A stretch of 15,001 nucleotides of DNA from Crocinitomicaceae bacterium (GCA_013215515.1 JABSPC010000183.1:1-15001); one strand, 5' to 3'. Counted from the stretch's first letter, positions 6,424 through 14,010 are shown. The notes: generated by a model not told the origin, from the letters alone. A program made the numbers and translations.

Positions 6424-8001
6424 CTATTGTTTTATAACTCTGTGTTGCGTCATTACTCCATTAACATTTATGGATAGGAAGTACAATCCAGGAGAAGCTG
6501 GTTTGTTGACTTCATTTTTCCCATCCCACTCGATAAGTAATTCGTTATTAGTTAATGTCTGTCCTTTCATTAATGGTTTGACCAATTTCCCTTGAGTATC
6601 ATATATATAAACAGATACTTTATCTCCAACGGAAACATTATTGCTATAAATATTTATACCTTCATGAAACGGATTAGGGTAAAGGCTAAACTGCGATGCA
6701 CCGAATTGCTGTTCGAGTAAGGTTGCAGTACTAAGGTTCAACAAACTATCCATGTTGTAATTCTCATCACCAGGTAAATAAGGGAGATATGACATGAACA
6801 CAACTAGCATTTCGTCTGCTGTATTTAATCCTGCTCCGACTGTTATAGGCGGAGTATTTGGATTGTTTGGATTTCCACTTGTGTTATCGTAAACGGCATC
6901 GGCGTGTAAAACTGTTCCTACCTCCGCTTTTTGCATATTCTTATAATAATAAAAATCTTGCCATTCGAAATCCCATTCTGGAAGGTCCATTAATTTCAAA
7001 GTATCGAAGTTTGGTTTGATTCCATATACTTTCATGCTCTTGCCAATCAAGTGCATATGTGGAAATATATTGACCAATGAATAATCGGTAAGCAATCCAC
7101 CAGAAGATGGGTAAATGTCTGAAACAGGAGTTATCTGTTCTGGAGGCAGACTGAAGGTCCAATTGTCTAATAGAATATCAGTTGTTAACTCTCTAATTCC
7201 TGTTTCTCCAATAGGATAAAAATGGAAAATAACCTTCGTATCATCATATTCGCCATAACTTCCTGATGGAAAATGCATTCCAAGATAAATTTGTGAATTT
7301 GCTGCCATTGGATATCCAATTTTTAAAGGCGCAACCGATGGTAATACAGTTGGAGTACTTCCTGGCGTAAATCCACCGACTAATTTTGCAGTTGGAGAAG
7401 AGGGCCCTTGGCAATCGCCACCAATAGTGTCCGTTGCAGAACCATTACTGTTTGCATCGATATATACCAAGCAATGATGTACAATTTCTGGATTTCCAGG
7501 AACGACTTCTATTGATTTAATTACTCTATCATCACCTAAGTTTGAAGGTAAAGCAAAGCAAACATAGTCATCCTCAGAAGCCGTGGCTTTACTCATATAC
7601 ATTGGAATTTGAACTTCCAAATCTCCAGCACCTAAAATTGCTCCAGTCTGAAAAACAGGTGGAGGTGGAGTATTGGCAGGGTTTCCTTCAGGAGTTCCAC
7701 CCGCAATCCAATCTAGAATTGTAGTTTTTTCCGTAGCGGACAATGCCCGATTATGAGAATATTGTTGAAAATTGTTGTTTGGTGGCCATGGTGGCATTTC
7801 ATCAGCTGAAACGGCACCTTGAATGATAGAAGCCAGCACATTCGTTTCTGAATAGGTTGTTAACGGGAATCCTCCAGCACCTCCTGTGTGATGGCATTGA
7901 GCACATTTGTTATAGACTATAGTTGCAACATCATCTGCCCAAGTTTGTCCAAAGGACATAAAGTAGAAGTACACGAATAGAATGGATAAAGTAGATTTCA
8001 T
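6424..8001 (-). CDS. secreted cytochrome c / copper type II monooxygenase-like protein with T9SS sorting domain
   Basis: A 525-residue modular secreted protein. Residues 1-19 are a signal peptide (MKSTLSILFVYFYFMSFGQ). A short cytochrome c module follows, with the heme site CAQCH at 33-37 and a downstream EMPPWPP containing a likely axial Met69. Residues about 125-405 resemble the two copper domains of PHM/dopamine beta-monooxygenase-type enzymes, and all expected ligands can be placed: H175-H176 (EIVHHCLVY), H243 (GMHFPSG), H315 and H317 (FPHMHL) and M398 (ADEML). Residues about 436-525 form a type A T9SS C-terminal domain (SLYPNPF ... GLYFLSINVNG ... VIKQ), so it should be exported and attached to the surface or released. 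A role in copper-dependent oxidation with the heme as electron donor is inference; the substrate is unknown. A near-consensus -7 box lies at 8033-8026. Confidence 0.85.
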   Translation of the reverse strand: MKSTLSILFVYFYFMSFGQTWADDVATIVYNKCAQCHHTGGAGGFPLTTYSETNVLASIIQGAVSADEMPPWPPNNNFQQYSHNRALSATEKTTILDWIAGGTPEGNPANTPPPPVFQTGAILGAGDLEVQIPMYMSKATASEDDYVCFALPSNLGDDRVIKSIEVVPGNPEIVHHCLVYIDANSNGSATDTIGGDCQGPSSPTAKLVGGFTPGSTPTVLPSVAPLKIGYPMAANSQIYLGMHFPSGSYGEYDDTKVIFHFYPIGETGIRELTTDILLDNWTFSLPPEQITPVSDIYPSSGGLLTDYSLVNIFPHMHLIGKSMKVYGIKPNFDTLKLMDLPEWDFEWQDFYYYKNMQKAEVGTVLHADAVYDNTSGNPNNPNTPPITVGAGLNTADEMLVVFMSYLPYLPGDENYNMDSLLNLSTATLLEQQFGASQFSLYPNPFHEGINIYSNNVSVGDKVSVYIYDTQGKLVKPLMKGQTLTNNELLIEWDGKNEVNKPASPGLYFLSINVNGVMTQHRVIKQ

Positions 8002-8025
8002 GAATTTGACTTTGGTTATTGACTT

Positions 8026-8033
8026 GAAAGATA
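8026..8033 (-). promoter_or_regulatory. near-consensus -7 element upstream of the heme/copper protein gene
   Basis: On the minus strand this reads TATCTTTC, one base off TAnnTTTG, and ends 24 bases before the ATG at 8001. No -33 TTTG is visible at the usual distance. If used, transcription would start downstream of the hairpin at 8055-8082. Confidence 0.35.
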
Positions 8034-8054
8034 AGGAATTAATTTTGACTAAGA

Positions 8055-8082
8055 AAAGCCTTCCCTGAACAGAGAAGGCTTT
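8055..8082 (-). terminator. intrinsic terminator-like hairpin in a divergent intergenic region
   Basis: AAAGCCTTC and GAAGGCTTT form a perfect 9-bp stem with a 10-nt loop. Read on the minus strand, the 3' arm runs into TTTTCTT, giving the U-rich tail expected of a terminator. On the + strand the 3' side is AAATG. The flanking called genes both point away from it, so neither ends here. It therefore implies a minus-strand transcript starting somewhere in 8083-8298: a small RNA, or a leader of the heme/copper gene whose ATG is 53 bases beyond. Confidence 0.7.
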
Positions 8083-8119
8083 AAATGTAGTGTAGGTCTA
8101 AACAATGATTTTATATGAT

Positions 8120-8140
8120 CAAGTTCACCTTATGAACTTG
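8120..8140. repeat. 8-bp inverted repeat with 5-nt loop
   Basis: CAAGTTCA and TGAACTTG flank CCTTA. The repeat lies in the same gap as the terminator-like hairpin and could be a stem in a transcript from either strand, or a dimeric operator. Confidence 0.6.
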
Positions 8141-8175
8141 CGCTATTGCAATTTCGGTAGTAAAAATGGTTAAAT

Positions 8176-8192
8176 ACGCTGATTATCAGCGT
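8176..8192. promoter_or_regulatory. 17-nt palindrome ACGCTGATTATCAGCGT
   Basis: Two 8-base arms are exact reverse complements around a single central base, a geometry suited to binding a dimeric regulator. It lies 107 bases upstream of the + strand ATG at 8299 and 175 bases upstream of the - strand ATG at 8001, so it could serve either gene. On the minus strand it overlaps the end of a 12-codon ORF (8224-8186, MSVTISILNKER), a possible leader peptide but equally possibly chance. Confidence 0.5.
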
Positions 8193-8240
8193 TCTTTATT
8201 CAATATTGAGATGGTAACACTCATGTCAATAACAACTCTT

Positions 8241-8246
8241 AGGAGG
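8241..8246 (+). promoter_or_regulatory. perfect AGGAGG Shine-Dalgarno ahead of a TTG codon
   Basis: AGGAGG followed by TACA and TTG at 8251 in frame with the 8299 ORF. Full-length Shine-Dalgarno sites are rare in Bacteroidota, and no other start in this window has one. It could set an alternative N-terminus for the membrane protein. Confidence 0.4.
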
Positions 8247-8298
8247 TACATTGCAAACAATCTTGGAATATTGGTATTTTTACAAGAAAGAGCCTCAT

Positions 8299-9897
8299 AT
8301 GTCAGCTGAATTCAAGTCACGTTTTATTTCACTTTCTTGGTTTAAGTCTTTGTATACAGACCATAGTCAACTATTGACTGAGGAAGGGTTTGGGGCTTTT
8401 ATTAAACGATTGAATAGTGGCGAGGGTTCTGCAATTGCTACTGAAAATAGTATTGACGCATCGGAATTTGCAGCTTTCAAGGAAAGTCTTTTCAATCAGC
8501 AGCACATTTTATTTTACGGTTGGATTGAGCAGAACGATGTACTTCTTGAATTTTTAGAAGGCCAAGAAATTTCAGCATCTTTTGTTGACAAGAAACAGCA
8601 TTTAAAACACAGATGGGGACAAGAGTTCGTTACTTTCATTTCGCCCTTTGTTGAAAATCGATTGTTGAAAGAATCAACGCGTGATTTCAAGAAATTGGAA
8701 CATGTATTTTCATATACTCAACTTATTGTAAAAGACAATCAAGCACTTGTTGAAGCTCAACTGTATAAGCCTATAGTAAGTTTAATAGGAGTAATGAAAC
8801 ATTCGTTTGTTATTGCCGAAGAGCAAGCGTTGATTGACCTCGTTCGTCCTCTTTGTTCCGATGAAATTTTATCTTGTGTCAATCGTTTGTCCAAAAGGTC
8901 TTATGGCCTAAAATTGGAGTATGTTGATGCGATTTTAAAGGCAATAAAAGCAAAAGGGTGTACGGCTCGATTTGCGAATTGGGTTCTAAAAAAAATGGAA
9001 GAGCTTGACCTAAATGAAGAGCACTGCCAAAAAATAAAGAATCTTAGAGGGCAGTTGAAAGCAGGAGAATTGCAGGTAAGAAACCATGGAGAAGGTCGTA
9101 CGCCAATTCGTTGGAAAACCTTAATAACTTTAACTGCTATTCTAGGACTGTTGGGGGCCATGTTCTATATTATTTATTACAAGCCGTTCAATGATGTTGC
9201 AGATAATGAGTTGGCTGAAAATGCTTCTTTCAAAAAGTTCACAGTTGAAGAGCGTAAGTCAATTGATTCACTTATCAAGGTGATGAATGATGGAGATTTC
9301 ACATCGATTTACGAAGTTGACCCAGGTGTTTATGCTCCGACTGGTGGGGCTATAAAAATTCGTTATGATCACAAGAACCAGTTGATGGAAAGAATCTATA
9401 ATGATGTTGCTAAAGACGCATCGATTAAAGAGTATAATGCAACGAAAAATTGCACTTCCTCTATCGGATTCGAACGTTATTCGGGAGTTCAGGATTTAGC
9501 AAATAAAACGGGGACGACTAATTCCGAGGTTCGTAATAACTCCCAGTATGATGTCATTATTTATGTGTCTTCAAACACATCATCGGGGGATGTTTATTCG
9601 ATGTTATTGAAAAAGGGTGAGACGATTTCTTTTAAAATGAATCAGTACGATGTCTTTACTACGGTGGCAGGAAATACATTTAAGAAGTATGTAGTTCCTG
9701 ATGGAGTAACGGATGAAGTGCCGTCGATTTCATTTAAACGCCATTTCTGTAATACCGATGCTAATTATTTTGAGTCTGTCGACAACCCATTACAATTGAT
9801 ATATGGGGAAGGAGACGATGTGAAAATCTTGATTGAAGGAACGATTAATGGAGATTACAACGTGAGTGACGTGAATGGTTTGATGAAATATTATTAA
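8299..9897 (+). CDS. single-pass membrane protein of unknown function
   Basis: I do not recognise the family. From the ATG at 8299 it has 532 residues. The first 270 or so are hydrophilic, probably helical and cytoplasmic, with no signal peptide. One membrane helix (LITLTAILGLLGAMFYIIYY) lies near residues 275-294, followed by about 235 residues predicted outside. The outer part contains a run resembling a small beta domain, with NNSQYDVIIYVSS followed by MLLKKGETISFKMNQYDVF. I have a general impression of similar N-x-x-x-YDVIIY / KKGET patterns in other Bacteroidota membrane proteins, but assign no function. The start is uncertain: a strong AGGAGG at 8241-8246 precedes an in-frame TTG at 8251 by only four bases and would add 16 residues, whereas the ATG has a weaker AAAGAG. 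It appears monocistronic. Confidence 0.8.
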   Translation: MSAEFKSRFISLSWFKSLYTDHSQLLTEEGFGAFIKRLNSGEGSAIATENSIDASEFAAFKESLFNQQHILFYGWIEQNDVLLEFLEGQEISASFVDKKQHLKHRWGQEFVTFISPFVENRLLKESTRDFKKLEHVFSYTQLIVKDNQALVEAQLYKPIVSLIGVMKHSFVIAEEQALIDLVRPLCSDEILSCVNRLSKRSYGLKLEYVDAILKAIKAKGCTARFANWVLKKMEELDLNEEHCQKIKNLRGQLKAGELQVRNHGEGRTPIRWKTLITLTAILGLLGAMFYIIYYKPFNDVADNELAENASFKKFTVEERKSIDSLIKVMNDGDFTSIYEVDPGVYAPTGGAIKIRYDHKNQLMERIYNDVAKDASIKEYNATKNCTSSIGFERYSGVQDLANKTGTTNSEVRNNSQYDVIIYVSSNTSSGDVYSMLLKKGETISFKMNQYDVFTTVAGNTFKKYVVPDGVTDEVPSISFKRHFCNTDANYFESVDNPLQLIYGEGDDVKILIEGTINGDYNVSDVNGLMKYY

Positions 9898-9923
9898 GAT
9901 CGATTATTAGATCGGCTGCGCCT

Positions 9924-9964
9924 TTTAGATTTGTTCCGGTTTCAATGAATCCGGATCTTCTAAA
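9924..9964 (+). terminator. imperfect hairpin after the membrane-protein gene
   Basis: TTTAGA (9924-9929) pairs with TCTAAA (9959-9964). An inner CCGG-T-TTC at 9936-9943 pairs with GAA-T-CCGG at 9947-9954 around an AAT loop, with a T-T mismatch. The structure starts 26 bases after the stop at 9897. No U-tract follows, so if it ends transcription it is an atypical terminator. Confidence 0.35.
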
Positions 9965-9971
9965 TTCTAAC

Positions 9972-10016
9972 AATCTAAAGATCAAACAATCGAATAATCC
10001 AACTAATCGAATTATC
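9972..10016 (+). repeat. 8-nt periodic AATC tract leading into a promoter element
   Basis: ATC occurs at 9973, 9981, 9989, 9997, 10006 and 10014, spaced 8, 8, 8, 9 and 8. The units read AATCTAAA, GATCAAAC, AATCGAAT, AATCCAACT, AATCGAAT, with the last in phase with TATCTTTG. It looks like a degenerate tandem repeat occupying the region where a -33 element would be expected. Confidence 0.6.
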
Positions 10017-10020
10017 TTTG
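10013..10020 (+). promoter_or_regulatory. Bacteroidota -7 element directly before the DUF4286-rsmA operon
   Basis: TATCTTTG is an exact TAnnTTTG match, ending only four bases before the ATG at 10025. Transcription would then begin at or within a few bases of the start codon, so the mRNA may be leaderless. No TTTG at -33 is visible; the AATC tract fills that region. Confidence 0.55.
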
Positions 10021-10024
10021 TCCC

Positions 10025-10336
10025 ATGATATTATACAACGTTACAGTTAGCATTGATCCATCAATTCACGAGAACTGGTTGACTTGGATGCGAACGAAAC
10101 ACGTGCCGGATGTTATGGCAACTGGATGTTTCATTGAAGCTAGAATTTCTCGAGTTCATGAAGAAGAAGGTGGATTTACATTCGCGATGTCCTATGTAGC
10201 GACGAGTCAAGATAAAATTGATGCATATCAAAAAAATCACGCGGCAGCTCTTCAATCAGAGCACAATGAAAAATATGCGGGTAAAGTAGCAGCATTTAGA
10301 ACGATGTTGACCATTCTAGAAGAATTCAAAGCATGA
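10025..10336 (+). CDS. DUF4286 family protein
   Basis: A 103-residue protein of unknown biochemical role. It matches the DUF4286 pattern: N-terminal MILYNVTVSIDPSIHENWL, then MRTKHVPDVMATGCF near 23-37, a beta strand GGFTFAMSYVA, and a helical end. The compact alpha/beta layout is reminiscent of dimeric alpha-beta barrel (ABM-type) proteins, which is inference. It is a cytosolic protein with no signal peptide or membrane helix. Its stop overlaps the rsmA start as ATGA, so the two form an operon with probable translational coupling. This gene pair recurs in Bacteroidota, hinting at a link to ribosome or RNA metabolism that has not been shown here. Confidence 0.85.
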   Translation: MILYNVTVSIDPSIHENWLTWMRTKHVPDVMATGCFIEARISRVHEEEGGFTFAMSYVATSQDKIDAYQKNHAAALQSEHNEKYAGKVAAFRTMLTILEEFKA

Positions 10337-11106
10337 GCGTAAGAGCAAAAAAACACCTAGGTCAGCATTTTTTAACTGATAAGTCCATTTGCGAGAGAAT
10401 TGCCAATCAGTATACGAAGAGCAATGATTGCAAAAAGGTTCTTGAAATTGGCCCAGGAATGGGCGCTTTGACGGAGTTCTTATTGGAAATGGATCTTGAT
10501 CTTTGGGCTATGGAAATCGATTACGATAGCGTTCCATATATCCAGAAGCATTTTCCAGAAATGAAAGGGAAAGTTATAGAAGCCGACTTTCTAAAAGCTG
10601 ATTTGATTGATTTATTGGGAACTGAACCCTTCGCAGTTGTGGGGAATTTCCCATACAATATTTCCTCTCAGATTCTTTTTAAATGTCTCGAATACCGAAA
10701 TCAAGTTCCCGAAATAATGGGAATGTTCCAAAAGGAAGTTGCCGAACGAATCGCCGAACCCCCAGGAAGTAAACGTTATGGAATTTTAAGCGTTTTGATG
10801 CAAGCCTATTATGATATCGAATACTGTTTTACAGTAGATGCAAGCGCCTTCAATCCACCGCCAAAAGTGCAGTCTGGAGTTATTCGGTGTGTTCGAAACA
10901 AGCGTATGTCATTGCCCTGTGATGAGAAGTTATTCAAGACAGTTATTAAGATGAGCTTTAATCAGCGCAGAAAAACGATTCGAAATTCGATCAAACCATT
11001 GATTAAGGATAAGGGCTTGGAAAGTGATTTATTTGCACTTCGCCCCGAGACTTTGAGCGTAGATCAATTTGTTGAGTTGACAAACCTCGTGTCATCAGTT
11101 CAATAA
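10333..11106 (+). CDS. rsmA: 16S rRNA (adenine1518-N6/adenine1519-N6)-dimethyltransferase RsmA (KsgA)
   Basis: RsmA dimethylates two adjacent adenosines in the 3'-terminal helix-45 loop of 16S rRNA using S-adenosylmethionine, a late check on small-subunit assembly. The 257-residue length is normal. The N-terminal KKHLGQHFLTD (about 6-16) is a family hallmark. SAM motif I is EIGPGMGALTE at 38-48, the acidic SAM-ribose contact is E61, D85 lies in EADF, and catalytic motif IV is NFPYNIS at 105-111, with Phe where E. coli has Leu. A C-terminal helical domain holds PPPKVQSGV and FNQRRKTIRNS. The start ATG overlaps the DUF4286 stop by four bases. Confidence 0.97.
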   Translation: MSVRAKKHLGQHFLTDKSICERIANQYTKSNDCKKVLEIGPGMGALTEFLLEMDLDLWAMEIDYDSVPYIQKHFPEMKGKVIEADFLKADLIDLLGTEPFAVVGNFPYNISSQILFKCLEYRNQVPEIMGMFQKEVAERIAEPPGSKRYGILSVLMQAYYDIEYCFTVDASAFNPPPKVQSGVIRCVRNKRMSLPCDEKLFKTVIKMSFNQRRKTIRNSIKPLIKDKGLESDLFALRPETLSVDQFVELTNLVSSVQ

Positions 11107-11207
11107 AAGTATTGAATTGTTGGCGTCTACTTGTGTAAAAAAACCATTCAAGATAGCACTAATATCTAAAAAAATGATTTTATTTGTGATAGTTAATAAA
11201 CAACGAT

Positions 11208-11417
11208 ATGACACTTGACGGATTTTTTAGAGGAATAGGCAGTTTTATGCAATGGACATTCAACCTATTGCAAAACGATTTCACATTTTTTGACTTTTCA
11301 TTAACATTTATCATGAATTACGGTCTGCTTTGTGTTGGATTCATTGGACTTTTCTATTGGTTAAATATCCAGAAAAAATTGAGTGCAAAAGCAGAAGCTG
11401 AAGGAACGCTTAAATAA
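11208..11417 (+). CDS. small single-pass membrane protein (possibly DUF6341-like)
   Basis: A 69-residue protein with a hydrophobic segment at about 33-52 (IMNYGLLCVGFIGLFYWL) and a basic, then mixed, tail (IQKKLSAKAEAEGTLK). The aromatic-rich N-terminus (TLDGFFRGIGSFMQWTFNLL) may lie at the membrane surface. This layout is similar to the small Bacteroidota membrane proteins grouped as DUF6341, but I hold that assignment loosely. It is transcribed alone: 101 bp separate it from rsmA, a TTTATTTG box just upstream is one base from the -7 consensus, and a strong terminator follows 19 bases after the stop. Its function is unknown. Confidence 0.65.
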   Translation: MTLDGFFRGIGSFMQWTFNLLQNDFTFFDFSLTFIMNYGLLCVGFIGLFYWLNIQKKLSAKAEAEGTLK

Positions 11418-11436
11418 GCGATTTATATAAAATAGT

Positions 11437-11471
11437 AAAGCCCTTACCGATATTTCGGAAAGGGCTTTTTT
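11437..11471 (+). terminator. strong intrinsic terminator between convergent genes
   Basis: AAAGCCCTT (11437-11445) pairs with AAGGGCTTT (11460-11468). Inside, CCGA (11447-11450) pairs with TCGG (11455-11458) around a TATT loop, with one mismatched A-A between the stems. A run of six T (11466-11471) follows. On the minus strand the 3' side is TTTACTATTTT, so it may also stop the carboxypeptidase transcript arriving from 11495. Confidence 0.9.
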
Positions 11472-11494
11472 GTTGCCTTTAATTTTTATTGATT

Positions 11495-13933
11495 CTAATT
11501 GTTTACGAAGAAGATTGCATTGGCAAAAAACAGTTTCCCATTTTGCCAGAAACCTCTGAATAGAGGATTGTCAACCATATATATAACACTTCCAGAACCT
11601 GCCTCTTCTACACCGAATATCAACGTATTCTTCTGTGCTATTTGAGCTTTAGCTCCTGCAAATCCTGAAATTGGTTCAGCGTCTTCGTCCAGATATACTA
11701 CGTTTCCACCCTTTTCTAAAAGTTCGTAGGCAGCAGCGCCAATTTTTAACGAAATGTAATTGTCCGTGTATCCAAATGCAAGTGGGTGTGTTGGATCTAC
11801 TTTACACTTATAAAGAGCACCAGGGATTCTTTTCGTCAAATTTTTTCTATCGTTTTCAGAATGAACGGCATGTGCATTTTTGTATTTATCCTCATCTGTT
11901 GGTTCCGGCTTTTCTCTTTCAACGATGCTTAAATCATCGGATTCCCTTAAATAGGAAACCGCACCAGCTATTGCGATTAGATTACCTCCATTCATTACCC
12001 AATTTGCAATTAGAGAATCTGGCAATGAATACCATCCTTCAGGAAGAATTAGAACATCTAAATCCTTCAATGTCTCTGTTGAAATTGCGTCAACGTTTAA
12101 TACCGTTACGGGGTAGTTTAAATCTTGTTCGAAAAAATGCCAAACTTGACCAGCTTCCGTAGCTTCAACAGTTTCTCCTGAGATCATTCCAACGGTTGGT
12201 GATTTGATAAGACTAACATGACTTGATCCAAAATCAAAGCCTGAATCTACCATACCAGTCGTTGTTGTTTCGAATAAGACTTTATGTTTTAAGCACGTTT
12301 CAGCAACTGCCTTGCCGACATTGGTTCCATCATTTTCTTTGGTGATTATGATCAACGTTCCCTCTACGTAGTTTTTATCTCCAAATGAAAATGGCTCATC
12401 TGCGAACCTTACTTTAACACCTGCTCCTAATAAATCCGATAGGACTTGGGCATCTGAAAAACTACTCCACGGAATGAGGTAGGCGTATACCTTATCACTG
12501 ACTTTACTTGCTTGAAATTCTTTTTTAGAAGATGATCCAACAACTTCCGATTCTGAGGCAATACAATTCAGGCCATAGGCATAAGGAAGCGACCAAGCTG
12601 TAATGTCGTAGGTCATAGAATCGCTGAGTAAAGTGCTAGGTTCAAAAAGCGCCGTTACCAATCCGCCTTTTCTTTGAAGAGCACTAATCAGAAGATGGCT
12701 TTCAGTAGCCTTTACAGATCCTTTTTCTCGAGTTTGATAATCGAATCCTTTAATGGTTATTCCGTTTCCAAATGTATATTTGATCTGCTGAGCGTCGAGT
12801 AATTCAATTAATGATTCTATCTTCTCTTCATCACCACTTATTGCATATGTTTTGTACTTGTAATCATCGCGCGAAACAAAATTATTGAACTCAGTAATTA
12901 GTTTTTGTTTGTTTAGTACGGAAAATTCAACAGTTGATATTCCAGTAGTGTGGTGATGTGCAATTCGATCTTTTAGGCTTAATTCAGGGCCTTCTGATGT
13001 AATAACTCCTAACCCTCCTTGAGTATGGCCAGCTTGCTCGTAGGTCATTCCAATTGCACCATTAAATGTTGGGTATGTATCACCATAACCAGGGTAAAGA
13101 AGGTCGAAAATTTCCTTCGTGTAGTACAGCCATCCGTTTGCGTCAAAGTATTTAGCATGATTTCTACCCAGGTCGTTTTGAAATTCCTTTTGCCAATCAG
13201 AAATGACTTCGTGCATTGGTTCGGCGCCAGGAGCAAAGTAATATGGTGAATTGTGACCTTGCTCGTGAAAGTCGACATGAACATGCGGCATCCATTGATT
13301 GTAGATTTTGATTCTTTGTTGCGTTTCAACTTGTGTCAGCCAAGACCAGTCTCTGTTCAAATCAAATAAATAATGATTAAACCTCCCAGAAGGCCAAGCT
13401 TCATCGTGTTCAGCACTGTTTACATTCGGATCGTAATTCGCATTTTTCTTTTGATTGTACCAATTTACGTATCGATCTCTTCCATCGGGATTTAAACAAG
13501 GGTCGATGATAACGATTACATCTTTCAACCAATCTTGATGTTCAGTCAAAAGCTCATAAGCGGTTTGCATTGAGGTCTCAGTTCCTGAAGGTTCATTTCC
13601 ATGTACGTTATAGCCCAACCAAACTATTGCGACTTTTTCATCTTCGCCATTTTCATGTGCTGTTTTAATCGCTTCAAGGTTGGTTAAATTTTCTTTGGTT
13701 GAAATATAAGCTAAGGTCAATTCTCGGTGCTCATTCGTTTCACCATACTTTGTGTATTGAAGCATTCCATTTGAATTTTCTTCTAGGTCTTCGAAATAAT
13801 CAACGACTTGGTGGTGGCGTGAGTAGTAAGAACCTAATTCATATCCTAAGTAATCGCTTGGAGACTTTAAACCTTGAGAATAACAGATTGTAGCGGCTAA
13901 GAAAGCTGTGAGAAAAAGGGAGGATTTTAACAT
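11495..13933 (-). CDS. M14-family zinc carboxypeptidase-like secreted peptidase
   Basis: From the ATG at 13933 this is an 812-residue exported protein. Residues 1-20 form a signal peptide ending ICYSQ. The M14 domain spans roughly 25-360. Zinc ligands are H111 and E114 in NVHGNEPSG and H223 in VDFHEQG; N-P-D-G-R and the N193-R194 pair in DLNRDW fit the substrate carboxylate site; the general base is probably E299 in MTYEQAG. A middle domain of unknown role follows, then an amidotransferase-like fold near 580-664 (VLILPEGWYSLPD ... NGGNLIAIAG). There is no T9SS sorting domain, so it is probably periplasmic. It should remove C-terminal residues from peptides; specificity is unknown. ATG 13978 is an alternative start but would hide the signal peptide behind 15 basic residues. 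It is divergent from ispD. Confidence 0.88.
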   Translation of the reverse strand: MLKSSLFLTAFLAATICYSQGLKSPSDYLGYELGSYYSRHHQVVDYFEDLEENSNGMLQYTKYGETNEHRELTLAYISTKENLTNLEAIKTAHENGEDEKVAIVWLGYNVHGNEPSGTETSMQTAYELLTEHQDWLKDVIVIIDPCLNPDGRDRYVNWYNQKKNANYDPNVNSAEHDEAWPSGRFNHYLFDLNRDWSWLTQVETQQRIKIYNQWMPHVHVDFHEQGHNSPYYFAPGAEPMHEVISDWQKEFQNDLGRNHAKYFDANGWLYYTKEIFDLLYPGYGDTYPTFNGAIGMTYEQAGHTQGGLGVITSEGPELSLKDRIAHHHTTGISTVEFSVLNKQKLITEFNNFVSRDDYKYKTYAISGDEEKIESLIELLDAQQIKYTFGNGITIKGFDYQTREKGSVKATESHLLISALQRKGGLVTALFEPSTLLSDSMTYDITAWSLPYAYGLNCIASESEVVGSSSKKEFQASKVSDKVYAYLIPWSSFSDAQVLSDLLGAGVKVRFADEPFSFGDKNYVEGTLIIITKENDGTNVGKAVAETCLKHKVLFETTTTGMVDSGFDFGSSHVSLIKSPTVGMISGETVEATEAGQVWHFFEQDLNYPVTVLNVDAISTETLKDLDVLILPEGWYSLPDSLIANWVMNGGNLIAIAGAVSYLRESDDLSIVEREKPEPTDEDKYKNAHAVHSENDRKNLTKRIPGALYKCKVDPTHPLAFGYTDNYISLKIGAAAYELLEKGGNVVYLDEDAEPISGFAGAKAQIAQKNTLIFGVEEAGSGSVIYMVDNPLFRGFWQNGKLFFANAIFFVNN

Positions 13934-13996
13934 TCTGGTTGTAGTTTTGTGCGTTAAAACTAACACTTTGTTTTTCATCACTCGAATTCATTTCAT

Positions 13997-14004
13997 TATC
14001 TTTA
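13997..14004 (+). promoter_or_regulatory. near-consensus -7 element for ispD
   Basis: TATCTTTA differs from TAnnTTTG only in the last base and ends six bases before the ATG at 14011, again suggesting a very short leader. A TTTG at 13967-13970 is present, but the 26-base spacing is longer than usual for a -33 box. Confidence 0.4.
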
Positions 14005-14010
14005 TATCTA

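Noticed and set aside
11671..12162. 163-codon open frame on + opposite the M14 peptidase gene
   Set aside because: It is a shadow of the minus-strand gene: low-complexity composition, no start context and no recognisable motif.
13934..13978. ATG at 13978 as the start of the M14 peptidase
   Set aside because: It would put 15 residues (MKNKVLVLTHKTTTR) before an otherwise ideal signal peptide, and a TAGTTTTA box lies within that extra stretch. It is kept as an alternative.
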